Positions 38,503-50,351 of a DNA stretch of 64,000 nucleotides are shown here, piece after piece. The stretch covers positions 20,378,451-20,442,450 of the forward strand of contig CM052357.1 in assembly GCA_028551475.1 (NCBI GenBank), in the 5' to 3' direction. The stretch is from Casuarina equisetifolia (lineage: Eukaryota; Streptophyta; Magnoliopsida; Fagales; Casuarinaceae). The translations under genes and the position numbers were made by a program. The first letter of the stretch is position 1. Every line of letters begins with the position of its first letter. The notes beneath the pieces are model-generated. The model was not told the origin of the DNA. It worked only from the letters and a program-made list of their open reading frames with translations, and made no database searches.

Positions 38503-38514
38503 TGGTATCGGAGC
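38503..38514 (+). other. tRNA-Met primer-binding site of TRIM
   Basis: 'tggtatcggagc' differs from the canonical initiator-Met primer site at one base and sits 3 nt after the 5' LTR's terminal CA. Confidence 0.88.
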
Positions 38515-38651
38515 TTATCCATAATGAATTTCCAATGCTAGTACCCAGCACCAAGAGGTGGTTAAGTAGGGGGCACCCAATTGTTGGGATGATAGTCATG
38601 TTGGAAGTACATGGCCATGTTAGGGGCAATGTGGATTTGGGTGGGAGAGAA

Positions 38652-38804
38652 TGTTATGTTTCAAGATGGAAAATTTCAAGAGAGAGAATATAGAGAATAT
38701 TGTCCCACATTGGAAAGGCAAGTGGGAGTTCTTGGGTTTATAAGGGGCTTGGTAACTCCATCAAATAGGCTAGTCTTTTGGGTTGGAATTCCAGACCCAT
38801 GACA
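38652..38804 (+). repeat. 3' LTR of TRIM element
   Basis: 153 bp starting TGTTATG directly after a purine tract and ending ATGACA. It is the partner of 38347-38499. Confidence 0.85.
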
Positions 38805-39027
38805 TGATGTACTCTGAATGGTATTACAGCCTTTTTTAATGGACGCTGCAGTACCGTAAGTTGTCTTAGTTACCTCAGGCAGTCTTCTTAGGGAACTGCT
38901 TACACTAAAGTTTTCAGGAAGTGTTCTGAGAATAAAAAGTAAGCCTCCCCTTCTAGCCCGTGTTAAGCCTCCTTCAAGAGTGGAGACATTTGCATAACAA
39001 ACTTAGAAGAAAAGTTGGCGTAGATTA

Positions 39028-39570
39028 CCTTTATATATGATAGATTCAGGCTTATGGTCAGGTCATGTTGGCTCAAATCTGTTCTATAATAATTCGCTGT
39101 TGTTGATCAAAGCAGTCATATTTGAGTAGGAAATTCCAAGTGTTTTGTATAGTCCTCAGAAAGTCAGGGACATAAAGGAAGCTTCTATCTGGTTTAATTG
39201 TTTGGATGGTGTTTTGAATATCTATTCTCTGGAAGGATGATACTTCATGTAAAGCAGTGTAATGGCGATGAAGGAGACCCTTTAGATCAATTGGAAGATC
39301 TAGTTCTACCTTGATATATGATAGATTCAGGCTTCAGGTCATGTTGGCTCAAATCTGTTCTAGAATTATTCGCTCTTGTTGATTAGAGCAGTTATATTTG
39401 AGTAGGAAATTCCCAGTGTTTTGTTTAGTCCTCAGAAGGTCTGGGACATAAAGGAAGCTTCTATCTGGTTTAGTTGTTTAATTGTTTGGATGGTGTTTTG
39501 AATATCTATTCTCTGGAAATAGCTTAGCGGCGATCAAGGAGACACTTTAGATCAATTGGAAGATCTAGTT
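39028..39570 (+). repeat. Tandem duplication, unit about 281 bp
   Basis: Unit 1 (39028-39308) and unit 2 (39309-39570) both run from 'atatatgatagattcagg' to 'ggaagatctagtt'. They share nearly all sequence between, with scattered substitutions and a few short indels (for example an extra 'gtttaatt' in unit 2 and a missing ~20 bp). No coding content is recognised. Unit 2 is followed by a 14-T run. Confidence 0.9.
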
Positions 39571-41412
39571 TTTTTTTTTTTTCCCCCTCAAACATTTAGC
39601 AAGATTTGATTCTTTTTCTAGATGGATCTTTCTTTTGGATGCCTGTTTGTGGTTTGCTATTGCTTATAACAAGTTGGACTGAGAGCCATTGACGCTTTGT
39701 CTTCTTCTGCGTCCTTGTCTTCTTTGCCACATCCTATTGGTGCTTTTGGGGTGTCACAGGCGTATATAGTCAAGCAAAGATGCCCAACACTAAATGGAAT
39801 ATCAATTCTCGGGGTCCATATGTAAACATAGCTTCTACTTAGATAAGCTCAAGCAACCAGTGCCTGGCAGGTACTGAGTCAAGACCCTAAAGATGTTGCA
39901 TTATTTAATCATCCCCTCACAGGTTGGCTTGGCATGAACGTCTTATCTTTGTGATGCCACAATTGTAGGACTTGTAGTTCTCTCTCTTCGTTTCTGTTAG
40001 TGTCGTTCTCTTCATTTCTGGATGGACATGCAATATGCTACTACACATGAAGCTGCACTTGTCAATTTTTACGGCAGCAAAACTTCCAAATTGCTTGTGC
40101 CGCTGGCCACAAACATTCAGGAATTAAGATTCTGGTCACAGCCTTTTTTATGCAATTGTAAACGTCCTAATTTGTGTCCTGGCCTGGCTTAGTCCCGCCT
40201 TGGATGAATCATGAGGGACGCTTATTCTTCCAGATTTAATGTCTTCACCTTCCCCAGGCCAAGGACGTGAAGGATCTGTGCTTGGCCTTATTATATTTGA
40301 AGATACTCGTTTGAAAATAGACAGTGAGCGTAAAGGAAGGTAAGTTGCTATTAGGAGATTTACGTGGATTATGCTGCAAACATATTCACCAATAACCACA
40401 GGAACATCAACGACTTTTCGTAATTTGACATAAACTAATTTCTCTCTTTTTGGTCAGTGAGATAGTTCATCAAATAACATAATACATACATTGTTTCTCA
40501 AGTCCCATATTTGTAGAAAAAGTGGGATAAATCCTAATTAATAAAGTTATAACTTGTTACTTAACAATAACTTTAATAGTTACCCTGTTTTTTATTGTGT
40601 CTAACCAAAATCAACAAGGAGAAACAGAAGGATTTGTAAGTTCGCCACAACTGAGAAAATAACGCAAATCCAGTATCAACAAGTTCTTACCATGCTCTTA
40701 AACCTCAAGTCTATTAGGTAAGAGACTACAGGAATGGTTTTGGTCCATAAATCTAAACTTGCCTGCGATACATATGGGTAAAATGGCAAGCAACCATCAG
40801 CCACGTCCTTCTGTCGGCGATCATAGAAAGAACTCTCGGAGAAAGGATATATTCCATAGCTTTCGGCAAAGTGTTGCAGAAGACGCACTAACCAATGCAA
40901 CAGCTTTTCATTCTTAGGTAATTTATGATCCCAAATTATATTTCCTTACCGTGAGTCCTTCCCTTTTCTAAATACCTTTCTTGTTACAGCAGTTGATCGG
41001 TAGAATATCCTTATTTTTAATAGCAATTGAAGCTAACGCAAAAAGGTTCATTTGGACGGCTGAAAAGGGCACCAATATGAGGTGGCCTCAACCTACTCCA
41101 GGTTGATGCTCGTAAGCTTTTCCAGTTTCCAAGCCTATGCAACTTTGCGTACAAACTCAGCGGTGCCGATTCCCCACCATGGCATTCTGTAATTACCTCA
41201 CTACCCTCTTTCTTTCTTGGCACCTTGGTCCTATGAATAATTCCAGAGGGTGTAGAAGTCATCCGAGGCTGTTTGAGGAGACATATCCAGCGATATCTTT
41301 CCTTTTTTGTGCCTTAACCCGCATGTTACGTGCTTTATACCATTTTCACACCCCTTATATTAACATGCTGGGTTCGGGGGGGAAGGAGCTCGAGTATTGA
41401 GATAGAGAGAGG

Positions 41413-42296
41413 ATGGAAGAACAGGTTGAGTTGGTGGGCAAGGCGTTTGTGGATCATTACTACCACCTCTTTGACAATGAGAGAGCTTCTCTCGCTTCTC
41501 TCTACCAGCCAACCTCCATGCTGACCTTCGAGGGGCAGAAGATACTAGGAGTTGATGACATAACTTCTAAGCTTAATCAGCTGTCATTTGATCAATGCCG
41601 ACATGTGATAAGCACCATCGATTCACAGCCCTCGTCCTGCACCGGTGGCATTGTGGTTTTTGTCAGCGGCAGCCTCCAGTTGCCTGGAGAAGAGCACCAT
41701 CTAAGATTTAGCCAGGTCAGTTCTGCATCTCTCTCAAACACAGATACACTTTACTACACATTTCTCATTATGAAAACTTGCTGCAAAAGATATGGTAAAC
41801 CTTTACGAGCATAAGAATTTGCATAATTGGTTGTCTCATGTTCTCTGTACTCTTCAGAGGTGGTGAACAATTACCGATGGCATCTGTAATTTGCTGACCC
41901 CTGTTGAGAACCACCAATGGTGGTCCAAAAGCAGAATTCTTTGTTTTGTTTAGTGTACCTTTTAACTGGTATTTGTGCTTTGCCAAGGTGGTGGGCAACA
42001 GTTATGCAAATCAAAGATATAGAGGAGGAATCTCAAAGTGAAAATTTTAATTACTTGCTTGCACTTATTGGCAATCCTTGTTACGAGCATCCAACTTGGA
42101 AACTAATTTCTGACACTGACATGTGTATTGTTTGATAATATAGAATCCAAATGATGTTTTAATATATGTTGGCTATGAGATTGCTTTTCTGACTGGACTC
42201 TGCAATGTGATGATGCTGCAGATGTTCCACCTGATTCCCACCCCACAAGGAAGCTTCTTTGTGCAGAATGATATATTTCGCCTCAATTATGGGTAA
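41413..42296 (+). CDS. NTF2: Nuclear transport factor 2 (NTF2) family protein
   Basis: Two exons (41413-41715, 42222-42296) with a 506-bp intron give 125 residues, the full length of a stand-alone NTF2. Sequence fits the family throughout: VGKAFVDHYYHLFDNERASL, LYQPTSMLTFEGQKILG, DQCRHVISTIDSQPS, GGIVVFVSGSLQLPGE, and the end FFVQNDIFRLNYG. Known role: binds RanGDP and FG nucleoporins and carries Ran back into the nucleus. No RNA-binding or other domain is attached, so it is the transport factor rather than a G3BP-like protein. The ATG at 41413 is the first of the frame. The intron lies directly before the conserved MFHLIP. Confidence 0.93.
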
Positions 42297-44202
42297 TTTG
42301 CTCATATCTACTCCTGTTGTGGAAGTTTGCTTGATCATTGGGGTTGTATTGATGGAACAGATTGAGTTCCCAATTCTCTACTGTTAATTTCAGAGCTTTC
42401 TGCATCATTGTTTGCTGACTAGTTAACACGTCTTGTTATCAAGCCTCCACTTTTTGTTTACTAGCTTTTATAGTTCACCAGATAAGAGTACCCTGGGATG
42501 AAGTTCTTCACTAAATCCAGCACCCAAGAAGAGTGCCCATTGTAGGGAAAACAAACAGGAGGCCAAACCGTACAAATACAGAAAGAAATCATGCAAACTT
42601 TGAATGCAAGGACTTAAGGTGGTTCGACCAAAAACTATCTTATATCCAAAATCCAATAGTGACTCCAATTGCCTTTATTATTACTGATTTCCACTCAAAA
42701 TACATACATGTAATTTTCTTTTAAAATAACATTGACATCACACATTAAAACGATGTCATTTCAAAAAATGAGAAAGTAGCCAATAGATGATAATTATAAA
42801 ATATTCGTGACACTTCTATACAATTCTAAATATAGACTAATCGACAAAATGACATCGTTTCACCCACTAATTCTTATAATATCCTACCACCCATATCCCT
42901 AGTGAATTACTGGAGTTATCTTTAGGTTCAAGATATGCTTTTGGGCCAAGAGTGATGAACACGTTCCATAATTTTCACAACAAAAGAGATCATTGCATAG
43001 CAGAACGATACGAAAATAATGTAAAACTCTGTAAACTGTTTACACCAAAACATACAAGGCAGGTTGCAATATACCGGATACATCAGTCTGAACCAGGTGA
43101 TAGTTTTCTTCCCTTCGTTAGGAAAATGTTCTCTATTCAGGATATGGGAGGAGACAGTAGGGAGAGTTCTGTACAGCCTTCCAGTGGCAGGCATGTGCAG
43201 GGAACTTGGATAGGGATGCCCCAAATTCTTTTCTCAAAACGCGACGACAGTGCTGGATAGCAAACAAAACAAGCTGCCTCGAGATTGTAACCCTTAGTAC
43301 AAAAAAAAAAAAAAAGGCCTGAAAAAGTAGATGTGCTCGTGATTTGGTTTAGCCTGGTTACCTTCTGTATTGCTTTCACCTGTCAACAAGGTCCCGCTAT
43401 CCCTACTATCTTTTGATGGTGTCAGCCGTCTATTTGGAAAAGAAATAACCAGGAGAAAAAGAAGTACGAGAAAGGTAAGAAAGAGCACTATGAGAAAGTG
43501 ATTGATGGCGGTAATCATGCATAGTAGACAAATATGACTCCAGAACTTGACTAAATTTTACACTAAATGCAGGGGCTATCACATTTGCATTTGGCGCAGC
43601 ATTTTCTATGGATTTAACCTGCATTCACACTTATGTTTCTCCTTCAGTGGCCACCATGATGGTTATCTGGGACCAAAGCTAAAGGTTCCACTAAGGTTAC
43701 ACTAGTAGATCTAAAGAAGATACCACCTCATCACAACCGTGCTTTCTTGAGCCACCGACGAGCATGCCCACTATATCCATTAAACAACTCTTAGTACTTC
43801 ATTTCGGTGGGTTTCTAAAGAAACAGAGATCTTGAAAGTTGCGTCACAGATGTTGAATACAAGCATGATGATTCATGGAAGATAGGGTTTTGTAGTCCAA
43901 CTTGTCGCAGTCATTCCAGCTAAGGTTTTGAGCCCTTCCATGAATTGGGACAAGTCCATCAAGTAAAAGGGTACAGTCACCTGAGAGTGGTGGCCACTAT
44001 TAGATCAGAGTCAATCCTTAATTGATAGATGAAAGAAAAGCAGGGATAATCATTCCACATCATAGAACATGTGCATTGGAGACAAGGTTCACTAATTTAT
44101 GTAAAGCCAAGACAATAATGAGGTATAGGTCGATTAATTTTGGTACAGTTCATGAACGTCGAGATGCTCTATTCTAATGATCGAAACTGTTGTTTTATCT
44201 AC
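42297..44202. other. Intergenic region NTF2-pectinesterase
   Basis: No firmly recognised gene. It includes a 14-bp perfect inverted repeat (listed). A minus-strand stretch at 43294-43518 would encode a strongly hydrophobic N-terminus, with a possible spliced end, but has no recognised family. Confidence 0.45.
42747..42860. repeat. Short inverted repeat, possible MITE remnant
   Basis: 'aaacgatgtcattt' near 42748 and its exact reverse complement 'aaatgacatcgttt' at 42847-42860 face each other across about 85 bp of AT-rich sequence. No target duplication is evident. Confidence 0.45.
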
Positions 44203-44210
44203 TATATAAG
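44203..44210 (+). promoter_or_regulatory. TATA box of pectinesterase gene
   Basis: 'tatataag' in a clear TATA context, only 14 nt before the first ATG of the pectinesterase frame. This spacing argues that transcription starts downstream of that ATG. Confidence 0.6.
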
Positions 44211-44223
44211 GGCTTAAAAGAAC

Positions 44224-46034
44224 ATGAACACTCAGAAGAAAGCTTGCATACCTACACCAGGCATGGAAACCCATCAACTTCTATCAGAGAAGCCCAAAAC
44301 TTCTCCCCAGAAAACCCTATGCCTTATTCTCTCCCTAGCTGCGATCATAAGCTCATCTGCACTTGTTGCAACCAATCTTCTAAGAAGCCAATCCCTTGAT
44401 CCCGTCCTACAGCTTCACATCTGTGATCAAGCGCAAAACCGGAAGTCATGCTTAGCCATGGTTTCAGAAGTGACCAGGGACAAGAATACAATCAAGCAAA
44501 TGAGCCATGTCTCTCTGCTGCAACTATTTTTAGAAAGATCCTCCACCGAACTGCAGAAAGCCATGGAGAACACCAAAGATATCAACCACAGGATCAACGA
44601 ACCCAAAGAACAAGCTGCTTTACTTGATTGTGAGCAGCTGATGGACTTGTCTAAGGAGAGGATTTTGGAGAGTATAGCGACTCTTGAAAGAAAAACTAGC
44701 CGTTCTCTTGGAGATGCCCACTCATGGCTAAGCAGTGTTCTCACCAACCATGTCACCTGCTTGGATGGACTAGAGGGATCAGCCCGGACAATGATGGAGC
44801 CTGCGCTCGAGGACTTGATGTCAAGAGCCAGAACCTCCCTAGCAATGCTTGTTGCAGTTTCACCCTTGGAAACCGATGTGCTCGAGCCACTAAACGGGGA
44901 ATTCCCCTCGTGGGTCACAAGCAGGGACAGAAAGCTTCTACAAGCTTTGCCCAAGGAAATCAAGCCTAATGTTGTGGTGGCCAAGGACGGAAGTGGGAAC
45001 TACAAGACTCTGAAAGAAGCTGTGGCGTCGGTACCAAAAAATAGCAAAACTAGGTTCATTATTCGTGTAAAGAAGGGCAAATATGAAGAGAATGTAGAGG
45101 TGGGGAAGAGTAAAAAGAACGTCATGATCGTTGGCGATGGCATGGATTCAACGATCATCACCGGTAGCTTGAATGTTATCGATGGATCCACTACTTTCAA
45201 ATCAGCCACTCTAGGTACAGATCCACTCTTTACTTTAGTTCAAAGGATAGTATTATTTTGCATACTTTAATTAGTGAGATGGCTGTAGCTTTTGGGATGG
45301 GATCCTCCTAACATTGCCTGTTCATGATGTCCCAAAATGAAGCTGCTGTTGGCGATGGATTCATTGCTCAAGACATCTGGTTCCAAAACACAGCTGGGCC
45401 GGAGAAGCACCAAGCAGTGGCGCTCCGCGTCGGGGCTGACCAATCCGTCATAAACCGTTGCCGGATTGACGCCTACCAGGACACTCTCTACACCCACTCC
45501 AACAGGCAATTCTACCGGGATTCCTTTATCACCGGCACGGTGGATTTCATCTTTGGAAATGCGGCTGTTGTGTTCCAAAACTGCAAATTGGTAGCCCAGA
45601 AGCCCATGAAAGGGCAAAACAACATGGTCACTGCCCAAGGCCGAACGGACCCAAACCAGGCCACAGGGACTTCTATCCAAAAGTGTGAAATAGTACCAAG
45701 CCCTGACCTGGTGCCCGTAAAGGGTTCAGTGCGATCATACTTGGGCCGTCCATGGAAGGAGTATTCAAGAACCGTTGTCATGCAGTCCTACATTGGTGAC
45801 CATATTGATCCGGCCGGGTGGTCTCCATGGAGTGGGGATTTTGCGTTGAAAACATTGTACTACGGAGAATATATCAATAAGGGACCAAGTGCTGGTACTA
45901 GCAAGAGAGTGAAATGGCCTGGTTTTCATGTCATTACCAGCCCAGAGGAAGCCAGAAAATTCACAGTTGCCGAGCTGATCCAAGGAGAACATTGGTTGAA
46001 GTCCACTGGAGTGGCTTATACAGAAGGGTTGTGA
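44224..46034 (+). CDS. Pectinesterase with pectinesterase-inhibitor pro-region
   Basis: Two exons (44224-45214, 45343-46034; 128-bp intron) give 560 residues, or 547 if Met14 (44263) is the true start. A cytosolic tail and membrane anchor/signal (LCLILSLAAIISSSALVATNLL) are followed by a PMEI-like pro-domain (about 60-210), the processing motif RKLL (236-239), and the catalytic domain. Signatures are GKYEENVEV, QAVAL (354-358), QDTL with Asp377, VDFIFG with nucleophile Asp398, and LGRPW with Arg466. Function: removes methyl esters from wall pectin, changing stiffness and Ca2+ cross-linking; the pro-region is cut off by subtilases in the Golgi before secretion. All catalytic residues are present, so activity is expected. 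The splice joins ATL to AAVGDGF, as in homologues. The longest frame is given, but a TATA box at 44203 favours the 44263 ATG. Confidence 0.94.
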
Positions 46035-48863
46035 ATCTGGCTCTTTCTGCTCCTCTCTAGTTTCAATAAGTGAAGCCTGTGGTTTTAGCTTCGTCTACTT
46101 CCTCTCTTTTTTTTTTTTTTTTTTGAGGTAAATAGGGGTGTGGAAAAGCCAAACTAGTTATTATGTTATGACTTCTTTATTGTGTAACATTTTAACGTTA
46201 TTATGTATGGTTTCTTATATTAAAAGGAAGAGGTTTTTTTTTAAAAAAAAAACAAGCATCAGCGAGGAAAATTAATATCAGTAAATTGTGAATTCTTCTA
46301 TCTCAAACCAAAATTATGAGCAAATGTGCAGGCTGCAAGATAGCCTACAGGGAAGTCAATTAAATGGCTTCCTATGCCACTCGTATATATCATATTAAAA
46401 CAAAAAGACTTCATCATTTAAACCCTTAACTTAATTCCATAAGTCGTACAAGAACATTCAAAGCCCCCAAAAAGAAGACCTACAGCGAATTCCAGCAAAC
46501 ATGGAAAAGGACACCTTTCGTGTTGACAATAAATTTAAATGGTTTGACAGTTGAAACTCCACTTTTCACTAATTTGAAATGAATCAGTTAGCATTGACAT
46601 TTGTTAATATTTAAGCAATTCTTTTCTCAGACATTAGAGCATTTCTTTTTCTTTTCAGTGATGCTCTTCATTCCTCTAAATTTATAATATCATAGTACAA
46701 ATGCCAACTATGATTCCCCGAATTATGCCGTGGAATCCCATTTTCTTCTTGCTTTACAGCATTTCAAAGACATTCCATGGTCGTCATCACTAATGGAACC
46801 CCAAGAATATTTTGAAGGAGCTCGGCCGGCACCTTTCCTTATCAAGCAGCCAAGAAATTTGGTCAGGAAAAAAGAAAAGAAAAGAAAAACACAAAGCAAC
46901 CAAGAAAATTCGATGCTGCTTCTTAGAAAGAAACAAACTAAACAACGTGCCGCCAACCATAAAAAATAAATCATCAGCAGATACTGGTTCAAATCACCTC
47001 TGCTTGGAAAACGATAGCATTCAATGTGATAGAATGGCGAACGATACGCTGCCAGCTTTTTCTCGGAATATAATATTTCATCAGGAAAATTCTAAAGGAA
47101 ATCAGAAGGCATACGTGGAGACAAATCATATTGTAAGTTCAATTAAAATTCCATTTGCATAAAACTAGAAAAAAGTAAAACTTTATATTATCCACTTGAA
47201 TAGCAGGCCAGAATAAAGAAAAATGTTTTGAAAGTGAAGAAGATACAGCTCTCCAGTTCTCATACTAGTCTGGTTTGCTGAGAGTTCTTTATTCATGAAA
47301 AGGAAATGAAGGCCGTTGAAGAGAGCTTTCATGAATTCTGGCACAGAACACAGAAGTCACGACCAAATCATAGCGCGTCGGCCATTTCAAGCATTGATAT
47401 GGGATCATGGAATCAGCCCGATTCTATCCATTCAATTCTTCTGTTCTGGTAAAATTTAATCGTACAATATTACGTCCCCATTACTCCAGTTTAGCCGTCT
47501 TGTTGTATTTTTGGAACTGAGGACTAAGAAATCTTGAACGGTACTAAATTAAGCACTTGTCGATTCAATACGTAAGCATAATTTACAAGGAAAAGTAAAC
47601 AGAAAAGATGGGCAAGTTCTTTTTCAAGTTGTATTCAAGTAAAATCAAATTTTAATCACACTGTTCTTAACAGGTCTGCAGTTGATGAGAAACTTGTCAT
47701 GAAAGTTTCGAGTGTTGGTTCCCCTCAACAACCCTAAGCGTGTAAGAAACAAGAACAGAACATGTTTGATTTCAACGCTGAAGACAAGCAAGGGTGGAGA
47801 TACAAACAGGAAGCCCCAACTGTCAGACAGTGTACAAATATGGCTTTCAGGATCTCTCTGGATTTTTTTCTGAAGTCCTAAGAAAATCTTCTGCATATTT
47901 TAAAGCGGCCTTAGATAAATCAAGGCGTTACCCGTTTGAAAATACAGCACCCACGGAGGTGGGTGAAGTAATACGCCCTTTAGACGAATAAAGAAAGAAT
48001 CATCAGAGTCTATAATTTTCTGTTCTCTCTCTTTTTTGCCGTAGACAATATAAAAGTAGGTATTTTTTTGGGGTTGTAACTGGGAACCACTCAATTTATT
48101 AAGTTCCCACTGTCTTCCTTGTCCCGTCTTTCAAAGCATTCTCTCACCCTTCCTCTGTGAGGCTTTCATGGCTGCCCACCTTCTATTGTCTTCCTCTTAT
48201 TTCCCTTAGCTATACGCATTCCCTCACCGTCTAGTACCAGCCAGGAGACACCCATCACAACGTTTCTCTCTCTTTTTTCTTTAAGTCTTCATTGGTTGGC
48301 TTTTATGGCCTTGTGAATGCACCCACCGCTCCTGATCCCTGAGGGAGTCTTTACACTTCCCTTTTGTTCATGCCTCAAGAGTAGTTGTGGAAAGATGAAC
48401 ACTGGAGTCTTGCGACAGTGGGAAGTGGAGAAGTTTCAAGCTTTTTGAATCCCCCTTATTTCTTGCATTATCAAATTCATCTTAGTAAGGTATTCTTTCT
48501 TTCCCTTTCTGTTTTTTTCTTTTTAAACTTCCAAGTTATCGAATAACGAAAAATGGTTTACAGTTCGCATATATTTCGAGTAATTTCTTCCTCATTAATG
48601 CTTTGTCTACCTATTAGAATTTCTAATTGATACCAATCTTCATTCACGGGAAAAAGAATGTTCCCAAATCACATGCAACCAACTTCTTCGTTACTCCACC
48701 ACTTTTTCGTTTTTGCAATGGTAACTTTTAAAAGAATATGAAGCTCCATCTAAGCACATCTACTTTCTGGCAGGCAGAAGAAGAATCTCTCCATATTTAT
48801 TGGTCTTTGCTTCCCACTTGTGTCATTCCTTAAAAGGTCTGTTGCATTTGTCTTGCTTCCACC
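46035..48863. other. Intergenic region PME-RIC
   Basis: No recognised gene. 46.1-46.5 kb holds T-runs and A-runs after the pectinesterase; 46.7-47.9 kb has only short unrecognised frames. 48.1-48.86 kb is pyrimidine-rich with a possible leader and leader-intron donor (aag|gtattc near 48489) of the RIC gene. Confidence 0.45.
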
Positions 48864-50351
48864 ATGGCAGCGAAGATGAAAGGGATCTACAAAAGTTTCA
48901 AATTCATATCCCAAATTTTTGGTAACGCCTCTCTCTTCCTCCATACACATACGCCTGCGATATGTATTCATGTACTTATTTATGTTCTTTGCTTTTACTT
49001 CTGAACATTTTGATGGTTTCTAATGATCTGGGGCTAAAATTTGATACGGGATCTGATGCAGTTGTGAAGGAGCGTGAGATGGAAATTGGCTACCCAACAG
49101 ACGTGAAGCATGTGGCACACATAGGTTTGGATGGCCCTTCGGGCAGTGCACCTAGCTGGGTATGTAGTCTGCATATTATTCCTTCTTTTATGTTCCGATT
49201 CTCTTTTTTCTGTTGCTGTATCTGTTAAATTTTTCTCCCTACATTGTTTCATTTGGTGGGACAATGCAGATGACTGAATTCAAGACGGCCTCTGAGTTTT
49301 CAACAACATCGCTTGGTAGCTTCGGTGAATTTAGAGATTCCAACTCTATGGCTCTTTCAACATGGTCTTCTCAAGGTGTGTTTTAGCCCTTTTTATCACA
49401 GAACACATTCATACCTTGTTCATGTATGTGTGTGTAAATCATATATATATATATTTGAACATTTTTGTGTATATGTATGTACGGAGCACATGCTCTACTG
49501 AGGGTGTAAGGCTTCCAAATTTTTGTTCTACAGCCTGATAGCATATGCAGTTCTGATAATCAGACGGGTGCAAATATGGCCTTTTCACGGGTTCACTAGT
49601 TGGACAGGGAAAGATAGATCAAGGTTTTTCTTAGTTTACTGGAGCTAGATTTGTAAGATGTGGAAAAAGCTTTCAAGATTCCTTGCTCCCAATGCGAAGA
49701 ATTTGGCTTTTCTGTCACGGGAGACATTTCATTATAAAGGAGAATCCAAAAGCTCGTGGCCCCAAAAAGACCAGTTTTTGATGCTCCTCCCTAGAAACTC
49801 GTAGATTTGGAAGTTTCTGCCCATATTGAGTTCTCTAAGGTTTTTCATAAAGATGAAGCCGGTGAGAATTTTGTTTTATATGGTAGTATCTACTGTTCTT
49901 AAGGTCAGAGATAAAGCTTCCAACAAGGATGGGTACAAGCTTGTGATTAACACTGTTTAGATCGTTTACTGCCTAGAGAATGAGATTCTGGAAATAGTCA
50001 TCATTTATAGTAAATGGTTTAGACTTTTTTATGGAACTTTTGAACTCTGAATGCTTTTAGGGTCCTCAAACATTGAGTTGTGGGTATCGGGCATTTTATT
50101 GTAGTTAAGGGAAGTTCATCTTATATTTTGATCACTTGTTGACAGATTTTGAACAATCCGTGGGACGCCAACAAAACTTTGACATGTTTAATGACGTTCC
50201 ACCTACAGATTCTCCTAATATTCCCAAGAAACAGAAGCGAAAAAAGTCTAGATCAACTTCTTCTCCCAAGTCTTCTTCCTCTAGATCCTCGCGGGCGAAG
50301 TCGAAGACTGCATCCAACGACATGGATGCGACATCAAACTTTCGAGTTTAG
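48864..50351 (+). CDS. ROP-interactive CRIB-motif protein (RIC)
   Basis: Four exons (48864-48921, 49062-49159, 49270-49375, 50146-50351) join in phase to 155 residues. The N-terminus is short and basic with aromatic residues ([15 protein letters not shown]). The CRIB motif [14 protein letters not shown] is at 28-41, followed by the family's LDGPSG.APSWM block and a Ser/Lys-rich basic tail ([10 protein letters not shown]...). RICs are plant-specific effectors that bind active ROP/RAC GTPases at the plasma membrane and pass the signal to actin, microtubules or exocytosis. Outside CRIB and the flanking block the family is not conserved, so the subgroup is uncertain. The ATG is in a good context (accatgg). 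Intron 3 is 770 bp. Confidence 0.92.

Larger units (their letters stand above)
38347..38804 (+). mobile_element. TRIM (terminal-repeat retrotransposon in miniature)
   Basis: Complete 458-bp structure: two 153-bp direct LTRs of equal length (38347-38499 and 38652-38804), each TG...CA. A 3-nt spacer and a Met-tRNA primer-binding site (tggtatcggagc, one mismatch) come next. A 152-bp non-coding interior ends in a purine tract (gggtgggagagaa) immediately before the 3' LTR. The LTR carries the 'tgtcccacattgg' and 'gggtttataaggggctt' words common in plant TRIMs. By eye the LTRs are about 80% identical, so the insertion is old. Flanking 5-mers (ctatg / tgatg) agree at only three positions. With no coding capacity it depended on other elements to move. 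Confidence 0.88.
36315..41412. other. Five-kilobase region without a recognised gene
   Basis: No protein gene was recognised on either strand. It includes a TRIM element (38347-38804) and a tandem duplication (39028-39570), listed separately. Minus-strand open stretches at 40148-40399 and 40676-40900 have no known motif. Just upstream of NTF2, 'ccttatatta' near 41353-41362 could be a TATA box for that gene. Confidence 0.5.

Noticed and set aside
38347..38804. Cassandra-type TRIM carrying 5S rRNA in its LTR
   Set aside because: No 5S rRNA-like sequence (for example its internal promoter) was visible in the LTRs.
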